From NCBI GenBank assembly GCA_002256995.1, contig NCGX01000002.1, positions 167,508 to 231,507 of the forward strand: DNA of 64,000 nucleotides. The letters are read 5' to 3'. Under the pieces are notes generated by a model. That model was not told where the DNA came from, did not search any database, and saw only the letters and a program-made list of their open reading frames with translations. This DNA is from Hydrogenophilales bacterium 16-64-40 (lineage in GTDB: Bacteria; Pseudomonadota; Gammaproteobacteria; Burkholderiales; Thiobacillaceae). Position 1 is the stretch's first letter, and every line of letters starts with the position of its first letter. Shown one piece after another: positions 48,213-59,033 of the stretch. The position numbers and the translations under genes are program-made.

Positions 48213-48725
48213 ATGACCGACGCGAACACACCGCCATCGCCCGCCCGCATTGACGCCCCCGAACCGCCGGAAATCGACGTGGTGATCGAAGTGCCGCGCG
48301 GCAGCTTTCTGAAACGCGGCGCCACCGGCCACATCGATTTCGTCGCGCCGCTGCCGTGTCCGTTCAACTACGGCGCGGTGCCGGACTATCTTGGGCTCGA
48401 GGGCGACCTGCTGGATGCGCTGGTGCTCGGGCCGCGCCTGCCGCTCGGCACCCGGATACGGGTCAAGGCGTGGGGAGCGATCACGCTGACCGACCGCGGC
48501 ATGGTGGACGACAAACTGGTTTGCAGCGTCCAGGCGCCAACCCCCGCAGAGAAGGACTTCGTGCTGCGGTTCTTCCACTTCTATGCCAAGTGCAAGGGCG
48601 TGCTCAATTTTCTGCGACGCCGTCCCGGGCGCAACGCCTGCGAAGGCTGGCTCACTGCCGCACAGGCCATTGCCCGTGCCCGGCCACGGCAGGATTCGTG
48701 GCAGGGCCCGCCGGTCAAATTCTGA
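48213..48725 (+). CDS. Divergent inorganic pyrophosphatase-family protein
   Basis: The 170-residue product shows the soluble family I PPase pattern: VVIEVPRGS, CPFNYGAVPDYLGLEGDLLDALV, TDRGMVDDKLV and FFHFYAKCKG. Several active-site residues survive (Glu26, Lys34, Tyr53, Asp65, Asp68, Asp94, Asp99, Lys101). However, the first Asp of the signature D-G-D-P-x-D is Glu63 and its Pro is Leu. The loop carrying E. coli Glu31 and Arg43 is about 7 residues shorter and lacks those residues. It could be a catalytically altered PPase or act on another phosphoanhydride. It is divergent from gltB across 286 bases that show no other gene, and 43 bases upstream of the next gene. Confidence 0.75.
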   Translation: MTDANTPPSPARIDAPEPPEIDVVIEVPRGSFLKRGATGHIDFVAPLPCPFNYGAVPDYLGLEGDLLDALVLGPRLPLGTRIRVKAWGAITLTDRGMVDDKLVCSVQAPTPAEKDFVLRFFHFYAKCKGVLNFLRRRPGRNACEGWLTAAQAIARARPRQDSWQGPPVKF

Positions 48726-48768
48726 TCGGGTTTGCCTATCCTAAAGAAGCCAATCGGACGGGCATACC

Positions 48769-49617
48769 ATGAAGCTGCTGAGCTGGAACATCCAATGGGG
48801 ACGCGGTATGGATGGCCGGGTCGACCTGTCGCGCATCCTGCGCACGATTCGCGCATTGGGCGATTTCGACCTCATCTGCCTGCAGGAAGTCGCGGTCAAC
48901 TTCCCCGGCCTGCCCGGCAGTTGCGGCGAGGATCAGGTCGCCGAACTGTCCGCCGGCCTGCCCGGCTATACGGGCATCTACGGCGCGGCGACCGATGTGC
49001 CCGACGGCCGCGGCGGCCGCAGCCAGTTCGGCAACGCCCTCTTTTCCCGCCTGCCGGTCGGCCAGGTGTGGCGGCACCCGCTGCCGTGGCCGGCCGAGCC
49101 CGACGCGCCCAGCATGCAGCGGGTGCTGGTCGAAGCCGTGGTCACCGCCGATATCGGCCCGCTGCGCGTGATGACCACCCACCTTGAGTACTACTCGCAG
49201 CGCCAACGCGAAGCCCAGATCGACGCCATCCGCCACCTGCATGCCGAGGCCTGCGCCATGTCGGCACGCTCGCCGCGGGCAGAAGAGCAGGGCGGCGCCT
49301 TCGAGGTGTTCCCCCGGCCCGCCGACGCGCTGTTGTGCGGCGACATGAACTTCCCCGCCTCGGCGCCCGAGCGCTTGCAGTTCCTTGCGCCGTTTGCCGG
49401 CGGCGAACCAGGCTTTCGCGACGCCTGGGAGGTGCTGCACCCCAATGAGGCGCACGCCCCCACCGTCGGCATCCACCCGGTGGGTTTTGTTGACCAACCT
49501 GAGTGCTTCGATTTCGTCTTCGTCACCGAGGGGCTTTCAAACCGCCTCAAGGCGCACGACATCGATGCTGCGACCGAGGCGTCGGACCATCAGCCGGTGT
49601 GGGTCGAGCTGGCCTGA
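48769..49617 (+). CDS. Endonuclease/exonuclease/phosphatase-family protein
   Basis: The 282-residue product has the EEP fold motifs in order: SWNIQWG (metal-side Asn), LICLQEV (catalytic Glu), the THLEYYS His, LLCGDMNFP (Asp-Met-Asn), FDFVFVT and the terminal SDHQPVWVEL (Asp-His pair). No signal peptide is seen, so it is cytoplasmic. The family includes AP endonucleases, DNases and phosphodiesterases; the substrate cannot be told from sequence. It is probably cotranscribed with the PPase-like gene. Confidence 0.88.
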   Translation: MKLLSWNIQWGRGMDGRVDLSRILRTIRALGDFDLICLQEVAVNFPGLPGSCGEDQVAELSAGLPGYTGIYGAATDVPDGRGGRSQFGNALFSRLPVGQVWRHPLPWPAEPDAPSMQRVLVEAVVTADIGPLRVMTTHLEYYSQRQREAQIDAIRHLHAEACAMSARSPRAEEQGGAFEVFPRPADALLCGDMNFPASAPERLQFLAPFAGGEPGFRDAWEVLHPNEAHAPTVGIHPVGFVDQPECFDFVFVTEGLSNRLKAHDIDAATEASDHQPVWVELA

Positions 49618-49806
49618 TTGGAGTCGAGAGGGGGGCTGGAATAGACTGATATCGGCCATGAAACGGACGGCCATGGAATGAAAAAACGGTCGAGAATCAA
49701 CCGCCCATCAACAAATCAAGAACAAAAAAACCCTTAATTATCAAATTGATATTGTTTTTTTTGGTCGGCATCCCGATGCACAGTCAACGACCCGTCAACG
49801 AAATCG

Positions 49807-51273
49807 CTACGCCCAGAATGGCACGTACTTTCTGAGTTTGGTCGCGGCGGCTTCGTCGTGGAGCTTGATTGCGCCATCTTCAAGAGCTTCCCGAATATAA
49901 CGGGACACCATGGATTTATTGGCAGGCTCAATTCCTAACCGCTCCCGCAGAGAGGTATTGGTCATGTATTCCCCGTTCACATACTTCAAACAGGCGTGGA
50001 GATAACAGGTCCGGACACGATCCGCTTTATCCATTCGGTTCAAAGGGCGGTGCGCGAAAAGCACCGCTCGGACCGAGTCGACGGTGCTTTCAAACTTGGG
50101 CGCTGGCAACTGGTAGTACTCAGTCTGGAAGACTACCTTGTCAATCCCACTACCACGCTCCTCGCAGATGCCAACCCGACGCAGCAGAGAGGCCAGTGCC
50201 TCATTACGCGATTTAGGCGGGGAGTCAACGAATCGCTGCGTGTCTACGAGAGGTAGACCAGGATTGGTAATCTCGATACGGTCGTCGAATATCTCCACCA
50301 TTGGGCCGGAGCCAGTTATAAAGAAGTCTTGGTGGATAAGCGCATTCGCCACGAGCTCTCGTACCGCTAATTCAGGATACATGGGTACAGTTTTGCGCAG
50401 CGCCTGCTCGATTACCTCATTGGAGGGCAGCAGTCCGTTGATGAAGCCAATTAACCCTTCAAAGCCGTTGGCATAACCCTTGGCCCCAACCTGTTCCTTG
50501 ATTGTTTCGACACGGCTGCTGCCTCGGTACTGAATCACACGCATGGCCTTGCGCTTAAGGGAGCGGAAATCATCCAGCCGCTTGGCGAACAGAATCGCCC
50601 CTAGATTGGTGATGTTCCATTTTCCAGATTCGGATGGACAGATTAGGTCATCCATCTTCAAGGCATCCAGGATTCCCTGCTTGCTGTCCGGTAGTGGACG
50701 CCCCAGTAGCTCGAAGTAAGCCGGGTAATCCACTAATTTGAGGACGTCATCGCTAGTCTGGTCGCTGGCGGCGACCATCGCCTCGAACGGCGTTTGGTCA
50801 AAGATGCGCCATAGCGCCCGCTCCTTTTCCGGGAAGTCCTTCAACTTCTTTTTGTAGGAACCCACCCGAATGAACTCTTGGTTCTGAAACTGCACGGGGT
50901 GGCGGAAGGCGCGGCCAATCTCCAGCAGCACTAGCGGATATCCATCTACCTCTACGGGGTGAAAGTGGAAATGAATCTTGGGTGATAGGGAGCGCAGCAG
51001 CCAATTTTCCAGTTCCTCCCCGCCCACCTTGGCCGCCTGAGGGCTGAAGGTGGTGCCGACCAGGGTGTGCGCTCCGTCCTCCACACCCCAGACCAAATAG
51101 GCGAAGGCCTTGCCGCACAGAGCCGCCGAGTTGGCTAGGGCAGAGAGGTATTCGCCGATTTCCTGGGGCTCTGCATTGTTCTGTTTGAACTCAAGCCACT
51201 CGGTCTCGGCGGGTTGCTTGCACAATTCACGCACGAGGCCGGCCAGGTAATCGTTGCTGCGGTCAGTGGTCAT
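49807..51273 (-). CDS. AlbA_2/Schlafen-type ATP-binding protein of the restriction-operon class
   Basis: The 488-residue product begins with an AlbA_2 domain (EWLEFKQNNAEPQEIGEYLSALANSAAL, about 25-130). A GHKL-type ATPase region lies at about 285-395 (ELAVRELVANALIHQDF, FDDRIEITNPG, EERGSGIDKV), and the end is probably winged helix. Such proteins often sit between hsdM and hsdS of type I restriction loci, where their role is unclear. Base composition is visibly lower in GC than its neighbours. It lies between tRNA-Ala and core genes and is probably transferred. Its ATG is 2 bases after the stop of a truncated frame (51276-51395). In 49618-49806, downstream of it, no gene is seen. Confidence 0.82.
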   Translation of the reverse strand: MTTDRSNDYLAGLVRELCKQPAETEWLEFKQNNAEPQEIGEYLSALANSAALCGKAFAYLVWGVEDGAHTLVGTTFSPQAAKVGGEELENWLLRSLSPKIHFHFHPVEVDGYPLVLLEIGRAFRHPVQFQNQEFIRVGSYKKKLKDFPEKERALWRIFDQTPFEAMVAASDQTSDDVLKLVDYPAYFELLGRPLPDSKQGILDALKMDDLICPSESGKWNITNLGAILFAKRLDDFRSLKRKAMRVIQYRGSSRVETIKEQVGAKGYANGFEGLIGFINGLLPSNEVIEQALRKTVPMYPELAVRELVANALIHQDFFITGSGPMVEIFDDRIEITNPGLPLVDTQRFVDSPPKSRNEALASLLRRVGICEERGSGIDKVVFQTEYYQLPAPKFESTVDSVRAVLFAHRPLNRMDKADRVRTCYLHACLKYVNGEYMTNTSLRERLGIEPANKSMVSRYIREALEDGAIKLHDEAAATKLRKYVPFWA

Positions 51274-51275
51274 GC

Positions 51276-51395
51276 CTAGGCCTCCTCGGCGATGGCGTCG
51301 TCGCCCAGGTCATGTACGACTGATTCTGGAGAATGATTTTGGCCTGATTGACTGGCACTAGCTAGCAATGAATCCAGGCGGGGCCGGACCGTTGA
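51276..51395 (-). pseudogene. C-terminal remnant of a gene upstream of the AlbA_2 gene
   Basis: A 39-codon frame without a plausible start ends in TAG 2 bases before the AlbA_2 start. It reads from STVRPRLDSLLASA to VVHDLGDDAIAEEA, a protein-like acidic tail. An in-frame TGA lies just before it and the tRNA gene begins 24 bases further. By position it could be the end of hsdM from a type I restriction operon cut at the tRNA junction. The identity of the parent gene is inference. Confidence 0.45.
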
Positions 51396-51418
51396 TCAGG
51401 AAGTGCTTTATGTGTGTG

Positions 51419-51494
<76 letters not shown>

Positions 51495-51504
51495 GACGTG
51501 GCGA

Positions 51505-51510
51505 ATTATA
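51505..51510 (-). promoter_or_regulatory. -10 element of tRNA-Ala
   Basis: The minus strand has a perfect TATAAT 10 bases before the first base of the tRNA. No good -35 hexamer is seen 16-18 bases further; that stretch overlaps the end of the VanZ-like gene. Confidence 0.6.
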
Positions 51511-51513
51511 GCT

Positions 51514-51891
51514 TTAGCGATGCGGCGCGGGAAGTATCGTGCGGCGCGCGGCGAGACGCGCGGGGAGATTGGGCAGCAGACGTGCGGCGAGCCAGCCGAG
51601 CATGACGCCGCCGCTGTTGGCCAGCGCGTCGAGCAGGTCGGGCTGGCGGGCGGGGGTGAGGCCTTGCAGCAGTTCGATAATGATGCCGAACAGCACCACC
51701 GCGATTGCGAGTTTCCAGCGCTGCCGGGTGACGAGCTGCGCCCACCAGAATGTCAGCACGGCATAGCCCGCCAGGTGGACGATCTTGTCGGCGTGGCCGC
51801 CGCTGGTGTCCAGCGCGGGCGGCATCAGCGAGACCACGAGGGTGAGGGCGATGCCGAGCCAGCCGAGCACGCGCCATGTTTGCTCGATCAT
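51514..51891 (-). CDS. VanZ-like family membrane protein
   Basis: From the ATG at 51891 the product is 125 residues with four hydrophobic segments. The VanZ-like motifs are [33 protein letters not shown] and [30 protein letters not shown], where the conserved D-K-x-x-H and E-x-x-Q residues are kept. The function of the family is uncertain; VanZ itself gives low-level teicoplanin resistance. The ATG overlaps the lgt stop (ATGA), so it is translationally coupled to lgt. Confidence 0.87.
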   Translation of the reverse strand: MIEQTWRVLGWLGIALTLVVSLMPPALDTSGGHADKIVHLAGYAVLTFWWAQLVTRQRWKLAIAVVLFGIIIELLQGLTPARQPDLLDALANSGGVMLGWLAARLLPNLPARLAARRTILPAPHR

Positions 51892-52685
51892 GCCCGGCCC
51901 GCCATGGGTTGACGCTGCGCCCAGCGCAGCATGATGACGCCGGCAACGATCATCGGCAGGGAGAGCCACTGCCCCATGGAAAGTCCCAGTCCCAGCAGGC
52001 CGAGGAAGCTGTCGGGTTCGCGGGCGAATTCGGCGAGGAAGCGGAACGCGCCGTAGCCGATGAGGAAGACGCCGGAGACGGCGCCGACCGGGCGCGGCTT
52101 GTGCGCAAACCACCACAGGATGGCGAACAGCAGCAGGCCTTCGCCGGCAAACTGGTAGAGCTGCGAGGGGTGGCGCGCAATGCCGTCGCCCGTCTGCGGG
52201 AACACCATGCCCCACGGCAGGTCGGTGGCGCGTCCCCACAACTCGCCGTTGATGAAGTTGCCGAGCCGCCCGGCGGCCAGCCCCAGCGGCACCAGCGGGG
52301 CGATGAAATCGGTGACGGCGAGCCAGCGCAGCTTGTGGCGGTGCGCGAACAGCGCCATCGCGATGATGACGCCCAGGAATCCGCCGTGAAAACTCATGCC
52401 GCCTTCCCACAGCTTGAAGATGTCGAGCGGGTTGGCGAGGTACTCCATCGGCTTGTAGAACAGCACGTAGCCGAGCCGCCCGCCGAGGATGACGCCGAGC
52501 ACGCCGTAGAACAGCACGTCGTCGAGCATGCTCACGGTCCAGCCGGACCACGGCCGGTGCGCGATGCACCAGCGCCCGAGCAGGATGACCTGCAGAAACG
52601 CGAGCAGGTACATGAGGCCGTACCAGTGGATGGCGACGGGGCCGAGTTGCAGGGCGACGGGATCGAATTGCGGATGAACGAGCAT
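51888..52685 (-). CDS. lgt: Prolipoprotein diacylglyceryl transferase
   Basis: The 265-residue inner-membrane enzyme has seven hydrophobic segments and the essential motifs MSFHGGFLG (His-Gly-Gly) and [26 protein letters not shown], including the Lgt signature. It transfers diacylglycerol from phosphatidylglycerol to the lipobox cysteine of prolipoproteins, such as the QseG-like protein in this window. It is divergent from the ilvD fusion gene. Confidence 0.97.
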   Translation of the reverse strand: MLVHPQFDPVALQLGPVAIHWYGLMYLLAFLQVILLGRWCIAHRPWSGWTVSMLDDVLFYGVLGVILGGRLGYVLFYKPMEYLANPLDIFKLWEGGMSFHGGFLGVIIAMALFAHRHKLRWLAVTDFIAPLVPLGLAAGRLGNFINGELWGRATDLPWGMVFPQTGDGIARHPSQLYQFAGEGLLLFAILWWFAHKPRPVGAVSGVFLIGYGAFRFLAEFAREPDSFLGLLGLGLSMGQWLSLPMIVAGVIMLRWAQRQPMAGRA

Positions 52686-52780
52686 GTTTTAGGAGCTGGG
52701 GCCAGGAGGTAGGGGCTATGGATTTGGTGAAGCGCCCGGGTAAAATGGTCGACTGATTATAGATTGCTTGAGTGACCATC

Positions 52781-55558
52781 ATGCCTGACTACCGTTCCTG
52801 GACCACCACCCGCGGCCGCAACATGGCCGGAGCCCGCGCGCTGTGGCGCGCCACCGGCATGAAGGATGGCGACTTCAACAAGCCGATCATCGCGATCGCC
52901 AACTCGTTCACCCAGTTCGTTCCGGGCCACGTGCACCTGAAGGACATGGGCCAGCTGGTCGCGCGCGAGATCGAGGCGGCGGGCGGCGTGGCGAAGGAAT
53001 TCAACACCATCGCGGTCGACGACGGCATCGCGATGGGGCACGGCGGCATGCTGTATTCGCTGCCTTCGCGCGACCTCATCGCCGACTCGGTCGAGTACAT
53101 GGTCAACGCGCATTGCGCCGACGCGCTGGTGTGCATTTCCAACTGCGACAAAATCACGCCGGGGATGGTGAACGCCGCGCTGCGGCTCAACATCCCGACG
53201 GTGTTCGTCTCCGGCGGGCCGATGGAGGCGGGCAAGGTGGTGTGGGAATCCAAGGTCATCAAGCTCGACCTGGTCGACGCCATGGTGTCGGCGGCGGATG
53301 CGGCCTTCAGCGACGCGAAGGTCGATGAGCTGGAGCGCTCGGCCTGCCCGACCTGCGGTTCGTGCTCGGGCATGTTCACCGCCAACTCGATGAACTGCCT
53401 GACCGAGGCGCTGGGGCTGTCCCTGCCCGGCAACGGCTCGCTGCTGGCGACCCACGCCGACCGCAGGAACCTGTTCCTCGCCGCCGGCCGCCTGATCGTG
53501 CGGAACGCCCGCCGTTACTACGACGACGGCGACACCAGCGTGCTGCCGCGCGCGATCGCCAGCTTCGACGCGTTCGAGAACGCCATCACGCTCGACATCG
53601 CCATGGGCGGCTCGACCAATACCGTGCTGCATCTGCTGGCCGCCGCGCACGAGGCCGGCGTCGATTTCACCATGGCCGACATCGACCGCATGAGCCGCCG
53701 CGTGCCGCACCTGGCGAAGGTGGCGCCGTCGATCCAGATCTATCACATGGAAGACGTGCACCGCGCCGGCGGCGTGATGGCGATCCTCGGCGAGCTCGAT
53801 CGCGGCGGCCTGATCCACCGCGACGTGCCGACCGTGCTGACGAAGACGCTGGGCGAGCAGATCGACACCTACGACATCCGCCGCACCACCAATAAAGATG
53901 TGAAGGATTACTTCCGCGCCGCGCCCGGCGGCGTGCCGACGCAGACCGCGTTCTCGCAGGACCGCCGCTTCGCCAAGCTGGACGACGACCGCGTGAACGG
54001 CTGCATCCACGACATCGAGCACGCCTACTCGAAGGACGGCGGGCTGGCGGTGCTGTACGGCAACCTCGCCGAGGACGGCTGCATCGTCAAGACCGCCGGG
54101 GTCGACGAACACATCCTCAAATTCTCGGGACCTGCGCGCGTGTTCGAATCGCAGGACGCTGCGGTCGAAGCGATCCTCGGCGACAAGATCGTCGCCGGAG
54201 ATGTGGTGGTGATCCGCTACGAAGGCCCGCGCGGCGGCCCCGGCATGCAGGAAATGCTGTACCCGACCAGCTACATCAAGTCGAAGGGCCTGGGCAAGGC
54301 CTGCGCGCTGGTCACCGACGGCCGCTTCTCCGGCGGCACCTCGGGTTTGAGCATCGGCCACGCCTCGCCGGAAGCGGCCGAAGGCGGCACCATCGGCCTG
54401 GTCGAGGAAGGCGACACGATCGAGATCGACATCCCCAAGCGCAGCATCAACGTTGCGGTGAGCGAGGCCGAACTCGAACGCCGCCGCGCGGCGATGGACG
54501 CCAAGGGCGCGCAGGCGTGGAAGCCGGTCAACCGCGTGCGCGCGGTGTCGGCCGCGCTGCGCGCCTACGCGGCGATGACGACGTCAGCCGCGTTCGGCGC
54601 GGTGCGCGACGTCAGCCAGGTCGAACACCCGACCGAGGCGCAGGCGCACGCCGACCCGCTGGCGCGCTTCGCGATCCCCGGCGAGCTGGGCTTTCGTACC
54701 GGCGCCGGCGGCCTGACCTATGTCGACATCGACAACCACGGCGGCCGCGCGACGATCTGTCTGCAGGGCGCCCACGTGGTGAGCTTCCGTCCCAAGTCGC
54801 AGCAGGAACCGGTGGTATGGGTGTCCGACGCCGCCGCCTTCGTGCCGGGCAAGTCCATCCGCGGCGGCGCGCCGGTATGCTGGCCGTGGTTCGGCGCGCA
54901 CGCCGCCGAGGCGAGCTATCCCGCGCACGGTTTCGCGCGCACCGTGGCCTGGGAAGTCACCGGCACGCGCCGCCGCAACGACGCCAAAACCGAGATCACG
55001 CTGCAACTGGTCGACACCCCGCAGACCCGCGCGCAGTGGCCGCATCCCACGCGGCTGACGCTGACCGTGGTGGTGGGAGACAAGCTCGAAATGCAGCTGG
55101 CCACCACCAACCTGGGCGATGCCCCGATCCAGCTCGGCGAGGCGCTGCACACCTACCTGCACATCAGCGACATCGGCGCGGTCAAGGTCACCGGCCTCGA
55201 AGGCAGCAGCTACCACGACAAGGTCGGCGAGACCGCGCGCAGGACGCAGCGCGACGCGATCGCCTTCGAGGGCGAGGTCGACCGCGTCTACGTCGACACC
55301 CCCGCCGACTGCGTGGTTGAGGACGCTGGCTTCAAGCGCCGCATCCGCATCGCCAAGACCGGCTCGCTGTCCACCATCGTGTGGACGCCGTGGATCGGCA
55401 AAGCCGAGAAGATGGGCGACTTGGGCAAAGGAAAATCCGGCGCCGGCTGGCGCGAAATGGTCTGCGTCGAATCGGCCAACGCGATGGACAACGTCGTCAC
55501 GGTGGCGCCGGGGGAGACGCACACGCTGGCGGTGACGTACAGCGTGGAAGCGTTGTAG
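52781..55558 (+). CDS. ilvD: Fusion of dihydroxy-acid dehydratase (IlvD) and a D-hexose-6-phosphate mutarotase-like domain
   Basis: From the ATG at 52781 (a GTG lies 9 bases earlier) the frame runs 925 codons without a stop. Residues 1 to about 613 are a complete IlvD, from [21 protein letters not shown] to [23 protein letters not shown], where normal IlvD proteins stop. It has Fe-S cysteines 122 (NCDKITPG) and 195 (CPTCGSCSG). Residues about 630-925 form a full aldose-1-epimerase/YeaD-like domain with [13 protein letters not shown] (about 693-704), His716 in AHGFAR and Glu897 in REMVCVE. IlvD makes 2-keto acids for Val, Ile and Leu; the mutarotase domain would interconvert hexose-6-phosphate anomers. 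No start codon suitable for a separate second gene exists near the junction. Confidence 0.9.
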   Translation: MPDYRSWTTTRGRNMAGARALWRATGMKDGDFNKPIIAIANSFTQFVPGHVHLKDMGQLVAREIEAAGGVAKEFNTIAVDDGIAMGHGGMLYSLPSRDLIADSVEYMVNAHCADALVCISNCDKITPGMVNAALRLNIPTVFVSGGPMEAGKVVWESKVIKLDLVDAMVSAADAAFSDAKVDELERSACPTCGSCSGMFTANSMNCLTEALGLSLPGNGSLLATHADRRNLFLAAGRLIVRNARRYYDDGDTSVLPRAIASFDAFENAITLDIAMGGSTNTVLHLLAAAHEAGVDFTMADIDRMSRRVPHLAKVAPSIQIYHMEDVHRAGGVMAILGELDRGGLIHRDVPTVLTKTLGEQIDTYDIRRTTNKDVKDYFRAAPGGVPTQTAFSQDRRFAKLDDDRVNGCIHDIEHAYSKDGGLAVLYGNLAEDGCIVKTAGVDEHILKFSGPARVFESQDAAVEAILGDKIVAGDVVVIRYEGPRGGPGMQEMLYPTSYIKSKGLGKACALVTDGRFSGGTSGLSIGHASPEAAEGGTIGLVEEGDTIEIDIPKRSINVAVSEAELERRRAAMDAKGAQAWKPVNRVRAVSAALRAYAAMTTSAAFGAVRDVSQVEHPTEAQAHADPLARFAIPGELGFRTGAGGLTYVDIDNHGGRATICLQGAHVVSFRPKSQQEPVVWVSDAAAFVPGKSIRGGAPVCWPWFGAHAAEASYPAHGFARTVAWEVTGTRRRNDAKTEITLQLVDTPQTRAQWPHPTRLTLTVVVGDKLEMQLATTNLGDAPIQLGEALHTYLHISDIGAVKVTGLEGSSYHDKVGETARRTQRDAIAFEGEVDRVYVDTPADCVVEDAGFKRRIRIAKTGSLSTIVWTPWIGKAEKMGDLGKGKSGAGWREMVCVESANAMDNVVTVAPGETHTLAVTYSVEAL

Positions 55559-55576
55559 CCGACAGGGAGAGCAAGC

Positions 55577-56182
55577 ATGCGCGTGATTCTGGTGGCCAAT
55601 CCCAAGGGCGGAAGCGGCAAGACCACGCTGTCGACCAATCTCGCCGGCTATCTGGCCTCGACCGGCGAGCGCGTGGCGATGCTGGACCTGGACCGGCAGA
55701 AGTCCGCCACCCACTGGCTGGCGATGCGCGACATGGTGCTGCCGGACATCGAGTTGCTGCGGGAAGGGCAGAAGGACGACAGCGACTGGCTGGTGATCGA
55801 TTCACCCGCCGGGCTGCACGGCAAGAATCTCGAACGCGCGCTGAAGCTCGCGCACAAGGTGGTGGTGCCGATCGCGCCCTCGCTGTTCGATATCCGCGCC
55901 AGCCAGGAATTTCTGGCCGCGCTGCATGCCGAGAAAGCGGTGCGCCGCGGCCACGCCTTTATCGGCGTGGTCGGCATGCGCGTCGATCCGCGCACCCGCG
56001 CCGGGGTAACCCTGGAGCAGTTCATGGAGCAGCAGGATCTGCCGGTGCTGGCATATCTGCGCAACACCCAGCATTACGTCAACGCCGCATTCGAGGGCAA
56101 GAGCCTGTTCGACCTGCCGCCCCACATCGCAGCGCGCGATATCGAGCAGTGGCAGGAATTGATCGACTGGCTGGACCGCTGA
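55577..56182 (+). CDS. Orphan ParA/MinD-family ATPase
   Basis: The 201-residue ATPase has the deviant Walker A KGGSGKTT at 10-17 (signature Lys10, Lys15), MLDLDRQKSATHWL as the switch region and WLVIDSPAGL as Walker B. It lacks the HTH and is shorter than chromosomal ParA. There is no parB or parS next to it. Single-domain ParA proteins of this size position other cargo (chemoreceptors, carboxysomes, conjugation or flagellar parts). It lies 18 bases after the ilvD fusion, so the two may be cotranscribed, but no functional link is evident. Confidence 0.82.
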   Translation: MRVILVANPKGGSGKTTLSTNLAGYLASTGERVAMLDLDRQKSATHWLAMRDMVLPDIELLREGQKDDSDWLVIDSPAGLHGKNLERALKLAHKVVVPIAPSLFDIRASQEFLAALHAEKAVRRGHAFIGVVGMRVDPRTRAGVTLEQFMEQQDLPVLAYLRNTQHYVNAAFEGKSLFDLPPHIAARDIEQWQELIDWLDR

Positions 56183-56191
56183 ACACGCCCC

Positions 56192-56214
56192 TGTAGGAGC
56201 GGCGTCCACGCCGC
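56192..56214. repeat. REP-like palindromic element
   Basis: The sequence begins with GTAG and contains GCGGCG (56199-56204) and CGCCGC (56209-56214) separated by TCCA. GTRG plus a GC-rich hairpin is the hallmark of REP elements mobilised by RAYT transposases, and TGTAGGAGCGGC is a form well known in pseudomonads and xanthomonads. It lies 9 bases after the orphan ParA stop. I saw no other copy in this window. Confidence 0.65.
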
Positions 56215-56268
56215 GATTTTCGCACCCCAGCAATCACCACCCCATCGGGCCGGGGGCGGCCCACAAAT

Positions 56269-56847
56269 TTAGTGCGTGTTCGGCTTCAGCAGGTTGACCA
56301 CCTGCGGCTTGACCACGCTCTTGGTCGACGAGCACGAGCCGTCTTCCTGCACACCCAGCTGGCGCTCGGCTTCGTTCAGCAGGTTGATCACGTCGACGTA
56401 GAACTTGTCGTTCGCCATCATGCGCGCGGTGCGGCCGCCCTCGTTGGTGGCGAGCACGTCGGCGCCGTTGTTGATCAGCCATTCCACCACCGGGGCGTCG
56501 CCGCCGCCGGCCGCCAGCATCAGCGGCGTGATGCCGAAGAAGATGCGGTCGTCGAGCGTGGCGCCCGCCTCGTGCAGCACCTCGATGACCTCGACGTAGC
56601 CGCGATCGGTGTCGCCGTTGTAGGCGGCCTTGGCGAGCGCGGTCCAGCCGTGCGGCGATTTGGCGTTGACGTCGGCGCCGGCTGCAATCAGTACCTGCAC
56701 CGCCGCGACATGGCCGCTGCGGGCGGCATGCATCAGCGCGGTTTCGCCGGCCTCGTCAGCGGCGGCGTGATCGGCGCCGGCCTCGAGCAGGCTTTTGACT
56801 TGAGCGGCATCGCCCGACTGGGCGGCAGCGAATAATTCCTGGGACAT
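56269..56847 (-). CDS. Ankyrin-repeat protein
   Basis: From the ATG at 56847 (CAGGAGC upstream) the product is 192 residues with about four ankyrin repeats: LFAAAQSGDAAQVKSLLEAGA, ETALMHAARSGHVAAVQVLIAAGADVN, a longer one with an insertion around GDTDRGYVE, and ITPLMLAAGGGDAPVVEWLINNGADV. A non-repeat tail with one Cys follows. No signal peptide is seen. It probably mediates protein-protein contact; the partner is unknown. Confidence 0.88.
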   Translation of the reverse strand: MSQELFAAAQSGDAAQVKSLLEAGADHAAADEAGETALMHAARSGHVAAVQVLIAAGADVNAKSPHGWTALAKAAYNGDTDRGYVEVIEVLHEAGATLDDRIFFGITPLMLAAGGGDAPVVEWLINNGADVLATNEGGRTARMMANDKFYVDVINLLNEAERQLGVQEDGSCSSTKSVVKPQVVNLLKPNTH

Positions 56848-56935
56848 GGTGCGCTCCTGCTGTTGTATGAGAGTGTGGCAAGCGTACAATTGTTGACTGA
56901 TTTAATCAACTATTAGCCGCCAGGCGTCACCCATC

Positions 56936-58951
<2,016 letters not shown>

Positions 58952-59033
58952 GCGACCGATCAGCATTTGCTATTTGGAACCCGCGGCGGCACCTGCTATC
59001 TAAAAAGCAGTCTGTTTGTCATCGGGAGTCATC

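Noticed and set aside
49621-49636. Direct-repeat attachment site matching the tRNA-Ala 3-prime end
   Set aside because: GTCGAGAGGGGGG resembles GTGGAGAGGAGGA at too few positions to support an att site, and no integrase is present.
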